From an uncultured Verrucomicrobiales bacterium (GTDB taxonomy: Bacteria > Verrucomicrobiota > Verrucomicrobiia > Verrucomicrobiales > Akkermansiaceae): 64,000 bases of DNA. Position numbers and translations under genes: made by a program. The stretch spans positions 1-64,000 of the forward strand of contig CALFVF010000001.1 in NCBI GenBank assembly GCA_937928735.1, in the 5' to 3' direction. Below are positions 49,217 to 60,999 of this stretch, in pieces. The notes below the pieces were generated by a model. It was not told the DNA's origin, ran no database searches, and was given only the letters and a program-made list of their open reading frames with translations. The stretch's first letter is position 1; the number at the start of each line of letters is the position of its first letter.

Positions 49217-49975
49217 CTAGAAGTTCCAGCTGTATCCAATCCCTGGATTCTCCAGATCAAAGAGAATGAAGGAGACGGAGTGGCTGGGGAAACTTCTTGT
49301 CACACTGAAATGTTCCTGAAGGCCGCTGAACATGAAGGAAGATGACCAGTCTTCATAAGAGGCGCGTACCCCCCCGACACCGCGAAGGGAGTTAAGGTCA
49401 TCAATATAAACTGCCCCTGCGTAGCCTGAGATGTGGAGCTTATCGAAGGATTTGAGATGCTTGGCAAGCACTCCGGAATAGCCGTAGCTGTCGATGTCAC
49501 CGAAGTCGTCATTACTTGCACCTAGGATCAGGGCGGGGCGAGTCTTGGTCTCACTCCAGAGACGTAAGTTCGCCTTAGGGGTGACGTCTCCTGAGTTCGG
49601 ACGGTAGTCCACGCCGACTCGGAGGTTATCGAGGAGCTGGTAGGTGAGATTAAAATAGAGGTTCCCGTGATCTGGGTTCTCAGGTATCCAGCGTGCGGTG
49701 AAGGCGAGGCCTAGTGGCTCCTCTGTTGTTTCGACCTCAATAGTTTCCTCGATGTACTGAGGTTTTGCCCCTTGGGTTTCCCCTAAGACAGGTTCTACGA
49801 GACGCTTAACGGTCTTTGTTTCTATCACAGTTCGGCCACGCACGGTGCCCCCTTCTCCCGGTCAGAGGACTCACCCGGGAACTTCTGCGGGTGGTGGGAC
49901 TTGCGCGAGACTCGTTCCCGTAAGGGCTATAAAAGCTATGAGGGAGCAGGGGGTAACAGATGCAGGTTGGGACAT
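49217..49975 (-). pseudogene. Secreted outer-membrane-like protein, reading frame interrupted near the 5' end
   Basis: Signal peptide MSQPASVTPCSLIAFIALTGTSLAQVPPPAEVPG (ATG at 49975), then two in-frame TGAs (49871-49873, 49862-49864), then same-frame body from about 49843 to 49217. Confidence 0.55.
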
Positions 49976-50064
49976 GCTAGTAAGTTAGTCTGAGATTTCT
50001 CCAGAAGCAAGAGAATTTGACTCTACTCCTAGCATAGCTAGGGAGGTTAGCTAGTGTATTTGAT

Positions 50065-52359
<2,295 letters not shown>

Positions 52360-52610
52360 CTAAGCATTTGATGGGCGAGGGTTTAGGGGGAAATCTGTAA
52401 GGATTCAAGGTCGAAGTGCGACAGCATAGCCAAGAGAGGGGTGCCGTCCCTTTCTTTGTACGTGAAGTCATGAGCGTTTGATGGCGGGTTGTGACAAGAT
52501 GTTGTAATTTGGATCGCTTCAGCGATTGCTATTTCTAGAATTCCCGTGTAGGGAGATGGCAAGTGGTTCCTCTGTGGGAAGATTCTCTCTGTCTGGAGCC
52601 CGCCAATATT

Positions 52611-54350
52611 ATGGGATTGATTGATGCCATTAAACGCTGGCGACTGGCCAATAAAGGCCTTTCGTCAGGAAAGAAGAGACGAACTCAGCGAGAAACAGGC
52701 GTGACTATCTTGATTGATAGGAGCCGCTGGTTTCGCTGGCTACTCTATATGCTCTTTGTGGCTATAGCGGCCCTCTTTGTGGCCAATGGGAGTAACTTAA
52801 GCATTTACGCTGGGGATGAAACTACCCGTATTCTGGCTGGAGGGCTGTTTGGATTTGCGGCAGTGGTGATGCATGACTTGATCCATAATCACCGCGCGCG
52901 CAATGGGCGTGTGGTGCTGGTCTTTGGCGGGATGTGCCTGTATCTGCTCTCACTATGGGTGATCCAGAACTTAGTGTTTGGAAAATATGGGACAGAGGAA
53001 TTTAAGCTCCTGCTGACTCCATTTGTCCTCGTGCCGATGGTGAACTCTATCTTGCTGGGGCGCCGAGCTGGGATGTTCTCGATGGTTTTTGCCGCCTTAA
53101 TAGGCAGCCTGATGGTGCCTAAGGATCTCATACCTGTATACTTCGCTATGATGTTACTAGGTGGTCTCACCTGTATTTATCTAACGAAGAGTGTACGCCG
53201 AAGAGGAGCAGTGCTAAGAGCTGGATTCTATGCAGGAATAGCGATACTTATTGTGGGCATTCTCTTTGATCTAGTGAAGATCCCAGAGAGCCACGTTGAC
53301 TGGAAACAAACCCTAGCCGCAGGTGGTGGGGCGATAGGTATGAGTCTTCTTGTCTCTATGGTCGTGAGTGGTGTGCTCCCAGTGCTGGAAACGAGCTTTG
53401 GAGTCACCACAGACATCAGCTGGCTCGAGTCAAGTGACCTCAATCACAAGCTACTAAAGCGCATGCAGCTCGAGGCACCAGGGACATTTCATCATAGTTT
53501 AGTGGTCGCCTCCCTGGCAGAATCCGCCGCAGAGAGTGTCGGGGCGAATGCCATCATGTGTCGAGTGTGCTCCTATTTCCACGATATCGGTAAGATGAAA
53601 AAACCAGAGTATTTCATCGAGAACCAAGGAGAGGAAAATCCCCATGACCAGCTGACGCCGACAATGAGTGCTCTCATTATTATTGCTCACGTGAAGGACG
53701 GTGTGGATATGGCGATGAAATTTAAGCTTAATCCCGTCATCATTGATGTGATTCGTGAGCATCATGGGGACTCAGTGGTCGCCTATTTCTACCACAAGGC
53801 TCAAGAGCAGCAGAAAGATCAGCTCGAGTCTGGGCAAGAGAGCCATGAAGACTTCCCGGAAATCGATGAGAAATCATTCCGCTATCCTGGGCCCAAGCCT
53901 AGGTCAAAGGAGAGCGGAATCATCAGTCTCGCAGACGCCGTGGAGAGTGCCTCTAGGACAATTCATAAGCCCTCTCCCGCAAAGATCTCAGCTCTAGTGA
54001 ATGATATCGTGACAAAGAGGATCTTAGAGGGGCAGCTCGATGAAAGTGGCTTGACCCTAAATGAACTCAGCCGTGTGAAAGAGAGCTTTTCTTCCACGCT
54101 GAGAAGTATGATGCACAGCCGAATCGACTATCCTAAGGATGATATTTCGACAGAGCGTAAAAAAGAGAATCAGTCGAAAACCTCAAACGCGAAGCGTGAA
54201 GACAATCTCAAGACCTCCAAACCTGTGAAGAAACAGACCAAACAGGGAGAGTCGAATCAAGGCCCACAGAGTGAGTCTTCTAAAAAGCCCTCTAAGGATA
54301 AGAAATCAGCTTCAGATAAGAAATCAAACAGCGCAAATGGAGCTTCCTAG
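52611..54350 (+). CDS. 7TM-HD family phosphohydrolase (PgpH/YqfF-like)
   Basis: TM region, then PGTFHHSLVVASLAESAAESVGANAIMCRVCSYFHDIGKMKKPEYFIENQ...NPHDQLTPTMSALIIIAHVKDGV...IREHHGDSVVAYFYHKA. Confidence 0.88.
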   Translation: MGLIDAIKRWRLANKGLSSGKKRRTQRETGVTILIDRSRWFRWLLYMLFVAIAALFVANGSNLSIYAGDETTRILAGGLFGFAAVVMHDLIHNHRARNGRVVLVFGGMCLYLLSLWVIQNLVFGKYGTEEFKLLLTPFVLVPMVNSILLGRRAGMFSMVFAALIGSLMVPKDLIPVYFAMMLLGGLTCIYLTKSVRRRGAVLRAGFYAGIAILIVGILFDLVKIPESHVDWKQTLAAGGGAIGMSLLVSMVVSGVLPVLETSFGVTTDISWLESSDLNHKLLKRMQLEAPGTFHHSLVVASLAESAAESVGANAIMCRVCSYFHDIGKMKKPEYFIENQGEENPHDQLTPTMSALIIIAHVKDGVDMAMKFKLNPVIIDVIREHHGDSVVAYFYHKAQEQQKDQLESGQESHEDFPEIDEKSFRYPGPKPRSKESGIISLADAVESASRTIHKPSPAKISALVNDIVTKRILEGQLDESGLTLNELSRVKESFSSTLRSMMHSRIDYPKDDISTERKKENQSKTSNAKREDNLKTSKPVKKQTKQGESNQGPQSESSKKPSKDKKSASDKKSNSANGAS

Positions 54351-54786
54351 TCTCGAAATCTATGATCTCCAAGATGAGATCCACCTTCCAGGGAGCCTTA
54401 TTAGAAGAATAGAGCAGGCCGCTCAGCGAGCTCTACCTCATGTGCTTGAGCAGCAGATTTTCGAGAAGAGCGCGATCGCTGATCTTGAGTGTATTGAGGT
54501 GAGCATTGTGAGTGATGAAGTGATTGCCCAAGTGCATGTCGACTTCATGGATATTGCGGGAGCGACAGATGTCATCACCTTTGAGCATGGTGAAATTATC
54601 CTTAGTGCGCAGACCGCGAAGCTCTATGCTGGTGAGTATGGCGTGTCACTGGAGCGCGAACTCATGCTTTATGTGATTCATGGATTACTCCACCTAGCAG
54701 GTTATGAGGACGAGAGTCCAGAAGACCGAGAAGTCATGGAGAAAGTGCAATTTGCGCTGCTCGAGCAAGTCTGGCAGGAATCATGA
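54337..54786 (+). CDS. ybeY: Endoribonuclease YbeY
   Basis: HVDFMDIAGATDVITFEHGEI...LMLYVIHGLLHLAGYEDESPEDREVM. Confidence 0.88.
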   Translation: MELPSLEIYDLQDEIHLPGSLIRRIEQAAQRALPHVLEQQIFEKSAIADLECIEVSIVSDEVIAQVHVDFMDIAGATDVITFEHGEIILSAQTAKLYAGEYGVSLERELMLYVIHGLLHLAGYEDESPEDREVMEKVQFALLEQVWQES

Positions 54787-54903
54787 TGACAGCCTGAAAG
54801 AGAGTAGGGGGAGAAAGTAGAGGAAGAGTGAGAGTTGTTGTAATTCTGCGGATGGGGGTTGACCCCCTAGAGAAAATAAGACACCACTTATCTTTGTAAC
54901 ATT

Positions 54904-56193
54904 ATGTTTGAGGTCAGAGAAAAACCAGAAATGGTAGAACGCGCTCTTCTGGTGAGAATTGGATTTGATCGCCGTCAGGAAGATGAGGAATTGAGTTTAT
55001 TAGAGGAACTAGAAGAACTAGTCGACACACTAGGTGTTGGTGTGGTCGCTGTGGAATTTGCGAGATCTCGAAGCATGCACAAGCGCTATCTCTGCGGTAC
55101 AGGAAAGGCGAGTGAACTTATCGAACTCGCCAAGGCGCATGAATGTGACTGTTTGATATTTGATAATATGCTCTCGCCCTCTCAGCAGAAGAACTGGGAA
55201 GAACTGGGAGAAATTTGTGTGATTGATCGAGAAGAAGTTATTTTAGATATCTTCGCACAGCGAGCACAGACGAAGGAAGCCAGACTTCAAGTCGAGCTAG
55301 CAAGAATGCAGTACGCCCTGCCGCGCCTATCCCGAATGTGGGGGCACCTTGACCGTGAAGGTGGCGGTAGTGCAGGTGGCGGAGGAGCATCTCGGGGAAT
55401 GGGGGAGCAGCAGGTCGAGGTCGATAGACGTCTCGCGCACAAGAGAATCGATCGAGCGAAGCGAGAGCTCGCAGAGGTGCGCACTCAGCGCGCCACGAGG
55501 CGCAAAGAACGTGAGAAAAACGCGACACCTCACGCAGCGATTGTTGGCTACACCAATGCGGGGAAGTCTACACTGCTCAATCAAATCACAGGCTCTGACA
55601 TCATGGCCAAGGACATGCTCTTTGCGACTCTGGACACCACGACGCGCAGCATTGAGCTACCAGATGGGCAGACACTCATGCTCACAGATACTGTTGGGTT
55701 TATTCGGAACTTACCGCACCGCTTAGTCGAGGCCTTTAAGGCGACCTTGGAGGAGGCAATTCACGCAGATTTCATATTACATGTGTTAGACTCATCTTCA
55801 CCAGAGGCGATTCAATTTTATGAGACAACAATGGGCGTACTCGAAGAACTCGGGGTGGAAGATAAGCCGATGGTAACGGTACTCAATAAAATCGACCTTA
55901 TCGAAGATGACGCCATCTTATCTTCTTTAGAAGATCGTTTTCCCAATGTCATTCTGGTCTCTGCCTATCAGGGGCTTGGCATGGAGGAGTTGCTCTTGAA
56001 GTGCTCAGAAATGCTTGGAGATCGTGTGCGCAAGAGAACCTACAGGCTACCTCAGTCTCGAGGAGATCTCGTGGGGCTCTTGCATGAGGAGTGTAAGGTC
56101 GTGAGTGTGGATTATGAGGGCAATGAGATCTTAATGACCGCTATTGTTCCCGCAGATGTCGCAGGGAGGTTAGATAGATTTATTGAGGTATGA
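54904..56193 (+). CDS. hflX: GTPase HflX
   Basis: YLCGTGKASELIELAKAHECDCLIFDNMLSPSQQKNWEE; GYTNAGKSTLLNQITGSD; DTVGFIRNLPHRLVEAFKATLEE; NKIDL. Confidence 0.96.
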   Translation: MFEVREKPEMVERALLVRIGFDRRQEDEELSLLEELEELVDTLGVGVVAVEFARSRSMHKRYLCGTGKASELIELAKAHECDCLIFDNMLSPSQQKNWEELGEICVIDREEVILDIFAQRAQTKEARLQVELARMQYALPRLSRMWGHLDREGGGSAGGGGASRGMGEQQVEVDRRLAHKRIDRAKRELAEVRTQRATRRKEREKNATPHAAIVGYTNAGKSTLLNQITGSDIMAKDMLFATLDTTTRSIELPDGQTLMLTDTVGFIRNLPHRLVEAFKATLEEAIHADFILHVLDSSSPEAIQFYETTMGVLEELGVEDKPMVTVLNKIDLIEDDAILSSLEDRFPNVILVSAYQGLGMEELLLKCSEMLGDRVRKRTYRLPQSRGDLVGLLHEECKVVSVDYEGNEILMTAIVPADVAGRLDRFIEV

Positions 56194-57137
56194 CAGTCAG
56201 AGGTGCACTCGAGACATGGCTGAAGCACTCTGGAGCGTCTTCCTGCATAGTGGCAGTCTCTGGGGGGCGCGACTCTATGTGTCTACTCGATAGTGTTCGC
56301 TCTCTAAGTGAGAAGCCTTTTCAGGTGCTGCATGTGAATCATGGAGTCAGAGAAAATGATTCATTGATAGATGAATCACTTGTACGCGAGTATTGTGATC
56401 ACCACGAAATAGAGTGCTCTGTAGAACGGGTCGATGTGCCTGCGAGAATGCAGCAGCAGAGTGAGGGACTCGAAACTGCAGCGCGCCAGCTCAGACTCGC
56501 AGCCTATGCCCGAGTTGCTGAGCAGAGTGGGGTGAGAAATGTGCTCGTAGCGCACCACGCGAATGATCAGGTGGAGACTGTCTTGCATAACCTAATGAGG
56601 GGGTCTGCGGGACTTAGTGGGATGCAGGCGCGTAAAGAGATGAGTCAATATGGGATCGTGCTACACAGACCTCTGCTCCATGTCACTCGTGAGGATATAG
56701 ATCACTATGTCCGAGCTTATGATGTGCCTTACCGAGATGATGTGAGTAACCAGAGTGATTTCACAGTGCGTAATCGAATACGCTCCCAGCTGATTCCCCT
56801 GATGCAGAACGTGATGGGACGAGATGTGCTAGCGCCAATATGCCGCAGCTCAGAGCTAGAAGCAGAGAAATCCAATGCGGTAGTATCCTATCTGAGAGGT
56901 CTACAGATCCATGACCCTCAAGGGCGAATCTATCTACCTAAGCTACGAGAATTAGATCCAGCCTTTCAGCGTGAAGTACTGAGAATGTATTTAATCGAGC
57001 ATTCTGTGTCATCTCTCAGTCGAGCAATGGTGGAGCGCTGTATGCAGCTGCTGGAGAAAGAAGACATCGCTAAAGTGAACTTGTCCTCAAACTTAGTGAT
57101 GCGCCGCAGCCAGCAGCGTCTGTTTATTGAGGCATAA
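56190..57137 (+). CDS. tilS: tRNA(Ile)-lysidine synthetase TilS
   Basis: CIVAVSGGRDSMCLLDSV PP-loop; AHHANDQVETVLHNLMRGSAGLSGM. Confidence 0.92.
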   Translation: MTVRGALETWLKHSGASSCIVAVSGGRDSMCLLDSVRSLSEKPFQVLHVNHGVRENDSLIDESLVREYCDHHEIECSVERVDVPARMQQQSEGLETAARQLRLAAYARVAEQSGVRNVLVAHHANDQVETVLHNLMRGSAGLSGMQARKEMSQYGIVLHRPLLHVTREDIDHYVRAYDVPYRDDVSNQSDFTVRNRIRSQLIPLMQNVMGRDVLAPICRSSELEAEKSNAVVSYLRGLQIHDPQGRIYLPKLRELDPAFQREVLRMYLIEHSVSSLSRAMVERCMQLLEKEDIAKVNLSSNLVMRRSQQRLFIEA

Positions 57138-57166
57138 AAAAACGGCTGAAGTGATCACTCCAGCCG
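57134..57166 (-). terminator. Terminator for the prepilin-like gene
   Basis: CGGCTG-A-AGTGATCACT-C-CAGCCG hairpin with A-tract on the left (T-tract on minus strand). Confidence 0.6.
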
Positions 57167-57191
57167 CTGTGAGTCTGTTCTAAGAATAGAA

Positions 57192-57938
57192 TTATTTAAT
57201 ACCGAGTAGAGTCAAGTTATGGAAGTTGCTACTTAGTGAGTCAAATTCATCATTGCTAACATCTCCTAAGCCGAAGCTATCTGCATTAGAACCATCTGTA
57301 CCCCAACCTGGGTGGTTGGCAGAGAATACGTTTTCACCATTTTTGATGATTTTGCCTGATTGCTCGTTGACACGTTCAACAGTGACGGATTGGTCATTTT
57401 TAAGTAGAATAGCTTCACCATCGAATGTATTTACATTAAATGTGTCTGTGCTACCCGCAGCGAGAGGTGTCATAATGATGTAGCTTCCAACGGGGCTACC
57501 TGAGCTAAGACCTTTCACATAGCCAAATCCATTCTCACCAGCTTCGAGTGACTTGCCACCCATGATGTCATCATCAGGCTGAAAAGTAGAGGCGCCTCGA
57601 ACAAAGAAAATAGCTTCTGATTTATTAGTTTTGTTAGAAACGACTAACTGGTTAAAGCAATCATTGGCATCATTGGCTGCTCCTTCGGGAAGCCCTACAG
57701 AAGGGAGACTTCTTGTGGCTGTGAGGTCATTGGGGTAGGAAAGAAATTCCTCATCGAAGTCAAAGAGAGCAATTGCTATTTGTTTCGCATTGGAAACAGC
57801 TTGAGTGCGGTGTGCCTTTTTTCTCTGTTTGAGAACAACCGGTGTGGCAATACTCGCAAGTGTGGCAATAATGGCCATTACCACAAGTAGCTCCACGAGA
57901 GTGAAGCCTCGACGTGTTAATTTGTGTTTTAGTTTCAT
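57192..57938 (-). CDS. Type II secretion / type IV pilin-like prepilin
   Basis: RRGFTLVELLVVMAIIATLASIATPV N-methylation motif. Confidence 0.88.
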   Translation of the reverse strand: MKLKHKLTRRGFTLVELLVVMAIIATLASIATPVVLKQRKKAHRTQAVSNAKQIAIALFDFDEEFLSYPNDLTATRSLPSVGLPEGAANDANDCFNQLVVSNKTNKSEAIFFVRGASTFQPDDDIMGGKSLEAGENGFGYVKGLSSGSPVGSYIIMTPLAAGSTDTFNVNTFDGEAILLKNDQSVTVERVNEQSGKIIKNGENVFSANHPGWGTDGSNADSFGLGDVSNDEFDSLSSNFHNLTLLGIK

Positions 57939-58119
57939 GTTATGTAGTATGTATATATGATGCGCTTAGGTATGATAGAATGATAAAGCGCAACTTAGCT
58001 AAAATGCCATTAAGGCTTCTTATCTAAGTAACTGACTATACTAGCAACATGCCAGAATGAGGCAAGCGAAAAGTCGATTTCAGAGTGTGGTGAAATACCT
58101 GTGAGATTAGCAAGTGACT

Positions 58120-59217
58120 TCACTCTTGGGGAGAGAGCCCGCACTGCGCGCGCTGGCGAAGGATATGGTCACAGAGGACGAGAGTCGCCATAGCTTCCAC
58201 CATAGGAACAGCACGGGGGAGGACACAGGCGTCGTGTCTGCCCCTGCCTTTGAGCACGGTCTCTTGTTTGTCAGAGGAGACGGTGTCTTGCTCAGTCATG
58301 ATCGTGGCCGTTGGCTTAAAGGCTGTGCGGAAGATAATATTCTCACCATTAGAGATACCTCCTTGAATACCACCTGAGCGATTGGTCTTTGTGCGCACTG
58401 TGCCATTTTCCATGTAAAAAGGGTCATTGTGTTCACGGCCAGTGAGCAGAGTGCCTTGGAAACCAGAGCCAATTTCAAAGCCTTTTGTGGCAGGGAGACT
58501 CATCATCGCTTTGGCGAGTTCGGCCTCAAGTTTATCAAATACAGGGGCGCCAATACCCGCTGGGCAGTGGCGAATCACACATTCAATGACTCCTCCTATG
58601 GAGTTGCCTTCACTGCGAACCTCTTTGATGAGCTGGATCATTGGCTCTACCATGCTGGGATCACCGGTGCGAACAATATTGCTCTCGACATCTTTATGCT
58701 GGATCTGATCAGGGTCGACTTGGGCTTGGAGATTCTGAATCGATTTCACGTAGGCGACGATTTCGATACCGGGAAGGAGAGAGTCGATGACTTTCCTTGC
58801 GACCGCTGCTGCTGCAACTCGACCAATGGTCTCGCGAGCGGAGGCTCTGCCACCACCGTGCCAGGCTCGTAGGCCATATTTCGCATCATAGGTGTAGTCA
58901 GCGTGAGAGGGGCGGTATTTGTCCTTCATCTCAGTGTAGGAGGAAGGGCGCTGGTCCTTATTGCGCACCAGAATTCCGATGGGTGAACCCAGAGTCTGCC
59001 CTTCAAAGACACCGGAGAGGATTTCACAAATGTCTCCTTCTTGGCGAGGGGTGACGATTTCGCTCTGGCCTGGGCGTCTGCGGTCGAGTTCTTTCTGAAT
59101 ATCTTCCGCAGTGATCTCGATCTGGGGTGGGCAGCCCTCAATATTGACGCCGACACCGACACCGTGGGATTCTCCCCAAGTGGAAATACGAAATAACTGA
59201 CCAAGCGTGCTAGACAT
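58120..59217 (-). CDS. aroC: Chorismate synthase
   Basis: [65 protein letters not shown]. Confidence 0.97.
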   Translation of the reverse strand: MSSTLGQLFRISTWGESHGVGVGVNIEGCPPQIEITAEDIQKELDRRRPGQSEIVTPRQEGDICEILSGVFEGQTLGSPIGILVRNKDQRPSSYTEMKDKYRPSHADYTYDAKYGLRAWHGGGRASARETIGRVAAAAVARKVIDSLLPGIEIVAYVKSIQNLQAQVDPDQIQHKDVESNIVRTGDPSMVEPMIQLIKEVRSEGNSIGGVIECVIRHCPAGIGAPVFDKLEAELAKAMMSLPATKGFEIGSGFQGTLLTGREHNDPFYMENGTVRTKTNRSGGIQGGISNGENIIFRTAFKPTATIMTEQDTVSSDKQETVLKGRGRHDACVLPRAVPMVEAMATLVLCDHILRQRAQCGLSPQE

Positions 59218-59327
59218 GGGTTTTTATATAGGCTCGCCCTTGGAAGTTTCAAGCGTCAAGTGCGTAAGATTCTACTCCCCATTAGCATGAACTATGGCGT
59301 GAGGAAACCAGCAGGGTGATGTGCTCT

Positions 59328-60932
59328 CTACTGCGTGCTAGAGTTGGGTTTGATCTCAAAAGCGATGAGACAAATATCATCTCCATAGCCCTGGGAGCCA
59401 GCAAAGGCGGCTGTGGCATCAAGGACAGTCTGAAGGCCTTCATCCAAGGAGGTGGAGGAGGTGTTCTGGGAGACCTGTAGGGCCTGCTTCATGCGCTCAA
59501 TACCCATAGCCTCACCTTGAGCATTCTCTGTCTCGTAGATGCCGTCTGTGTAGAGCATGAAGTATTGGAGGTCTTCGAGGGTTAAGCTGTGTGAGGTGAG
59601 TGAAATCTCAGGCATCAGGCCTAGTGCTGGCCCTTTCAGCTTCTTGTCAGCGGCGAATAGCTCCACCTCCCCTCTGTAGCATATTAGGGGCATGGGGTGA
59701 CCGGCGGAGGCGCAGCGGATTTCTTGTTTTTCTAGATCAATGACCGCGTAGAAGGCTGTGGCAAACATCGTAATATTCGCTTTTTGGAGAATGCCCGAGA
59801 GGCCGTGATTGAGGCCTTGGAGAAAATGCTCAGGAGAGGAGGCTGAGTGGCGCTCTTTCTCCATCAGTCCACGCAGCATAGAGACGATCAGGGCGGAGCG
59901 GACTCCGTGGCCCATCACATCACAAATGAGAACTCCTGCAGAGGTGTCTGAGAGGGGAAGCACTTCATAGAAGTCTCCCGACATTCCAGAGACTGGAATA
60001 TAGCGCGTGGCGAAATGGACGCGGTGCTTTGTGTTGGCACTATTTTGGGGGAGGGGGAGGATTTTTTGGTCGAGGACAGCATTCTGGACTTCACGCGCGA
60101 GTTGTATCTCCTCCTCAATTTCAGTGTTTCTTGTTTGTAGTTGCTCAGCCACCTCGATGAGCCTGTTCTGAGTGTTGACGAGTTCACTGACATCTGTGGA
60201 GATGCCAAATGTGCCTCGCACCTCACCATTGTGGTCCAACCAAGGGCGCTTAGAGGTCATCACCCAGGATTCTTCTCGCCCTCCTTCCCAGACTTCTTTC
60301 TCCAGCGAAGATTCCTCTTTGGATTGATTGTCCATGATTCTCTGCTCATCCAGCAGAGATTGGTCGGCGTGGCGTGAGTCAAAGAAATCGTGATCGCTCT
60401 TACCGATGAGCTGATCCACACAGGCAGCACCTAGTTTTTCAGCTGTTGCTGTATTGGCCATGACGAACTGTGAATCTTTATTTTTAAAGTAGACATTCAC
60501 AGGGATGTTTTCAATGAGGGTGTAGAGGCGGAATCGTTCTTCTTCGAGAGCAATTTCAGCATTGCGGCGCCTCGTGATATCAATCATGGATCCTGCCATC
60601 TTGAGGGCTTGGCCATCTTGGTCACGCACAACGGCCCCTCGAATACGTAGCCAGCGCCACATCTTGTCACTGTGAAGATATCGGCAGTCGATACCAAAGA
60701 TTTCTTCTTCACTCTCTAGAATGTGCTCGAGGGTGACGCGGAATGGCGCGAGGTCCTCTTGGTGAATATAGCCCTCAGGATGGAGGAATAAATTAGGGGC
60801 AAGGGCGGCAGGGTAGCCGAGGAATTCTAACACTTTGTTAGAATACATGATGATAGGATTGCCAATTTCCCATTCCCAAATGCCCTCATTGGAGGCTTGG
60901 AGTGCGAGTTCGAGGCGGTCTAGATCAGGCAT
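59328..60932 (-). CDS. PAS-domain SpoIIE/PP2C-type serine phosphatase
   Basis: Two PAS domains (IWEWEIGNPIIMYSNKVLEFLGY; VYFKNKDSQFVMANTATAEKLG), C-term GDFYEVLPLSDTSAGVLICDVMGHGVRSALIVSMLRGLME...YTDGIYE. Confidence 0.9.
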   Translation of the reverse strand: MPDLDRLELALQASNEGIWEWEIGNPIIMYSNKVLEFLGYPAALAPNLFLHPEGYIHQEDLAPFRVTLEHILESEEEIFGIDCRYLHSDKMWRWLRIRGAVVRDQDGQALKMAGSMIDITRRRNAEIALEEERFRLYTLIENIPVNVYFKNKDSQFVMANTATAEKLGAACVDQLIGKSDHDFFDSRHADQSLLDEQRIMDNQSKEESSLEKEVWEGGREESWVMTSKRPWLDHNGEVRGTFGISTDVSELVNTQNRLIEVAEQLQTRNTEIEEEIQLAREVQNAVLDQKILPLPQNSANTKHRVHFATRYIPVSGMSGDFYEVLPLSDTSAGVLICDVMGHGVRSALIVSMLRGLMEKERHSASSPEHFLQGLNHGLSGILQKANITMFATAFYAVIDLEKQEIRCASAGHPMPLICYRGEVELFAADKKLKGPALGLMPEISLTSHSLTLEDLQYFMLYTDGIYETENAQGEAMGIERMKQALQVSQNTSSTSLDEGLQTVLDATAAFAGSQGYGDDICLIAFEIKPNSSTQ

Positions 60933-60999
60933 GTTAGAGTGAGGCGTGGTGTGAGTCAGGGTGAATAAAGGGATGGTTGGAGCACTATGGAATCATTGG

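Noticed and set aside
49862-49873. Two in-frame TGAs as possible selenocysteine codons
   Set aside because: Two closely spaced UGAs in a Pro/Gly-rich linker with no redox motif. A homopolymer frameshift pair gives a more plausible peptide.
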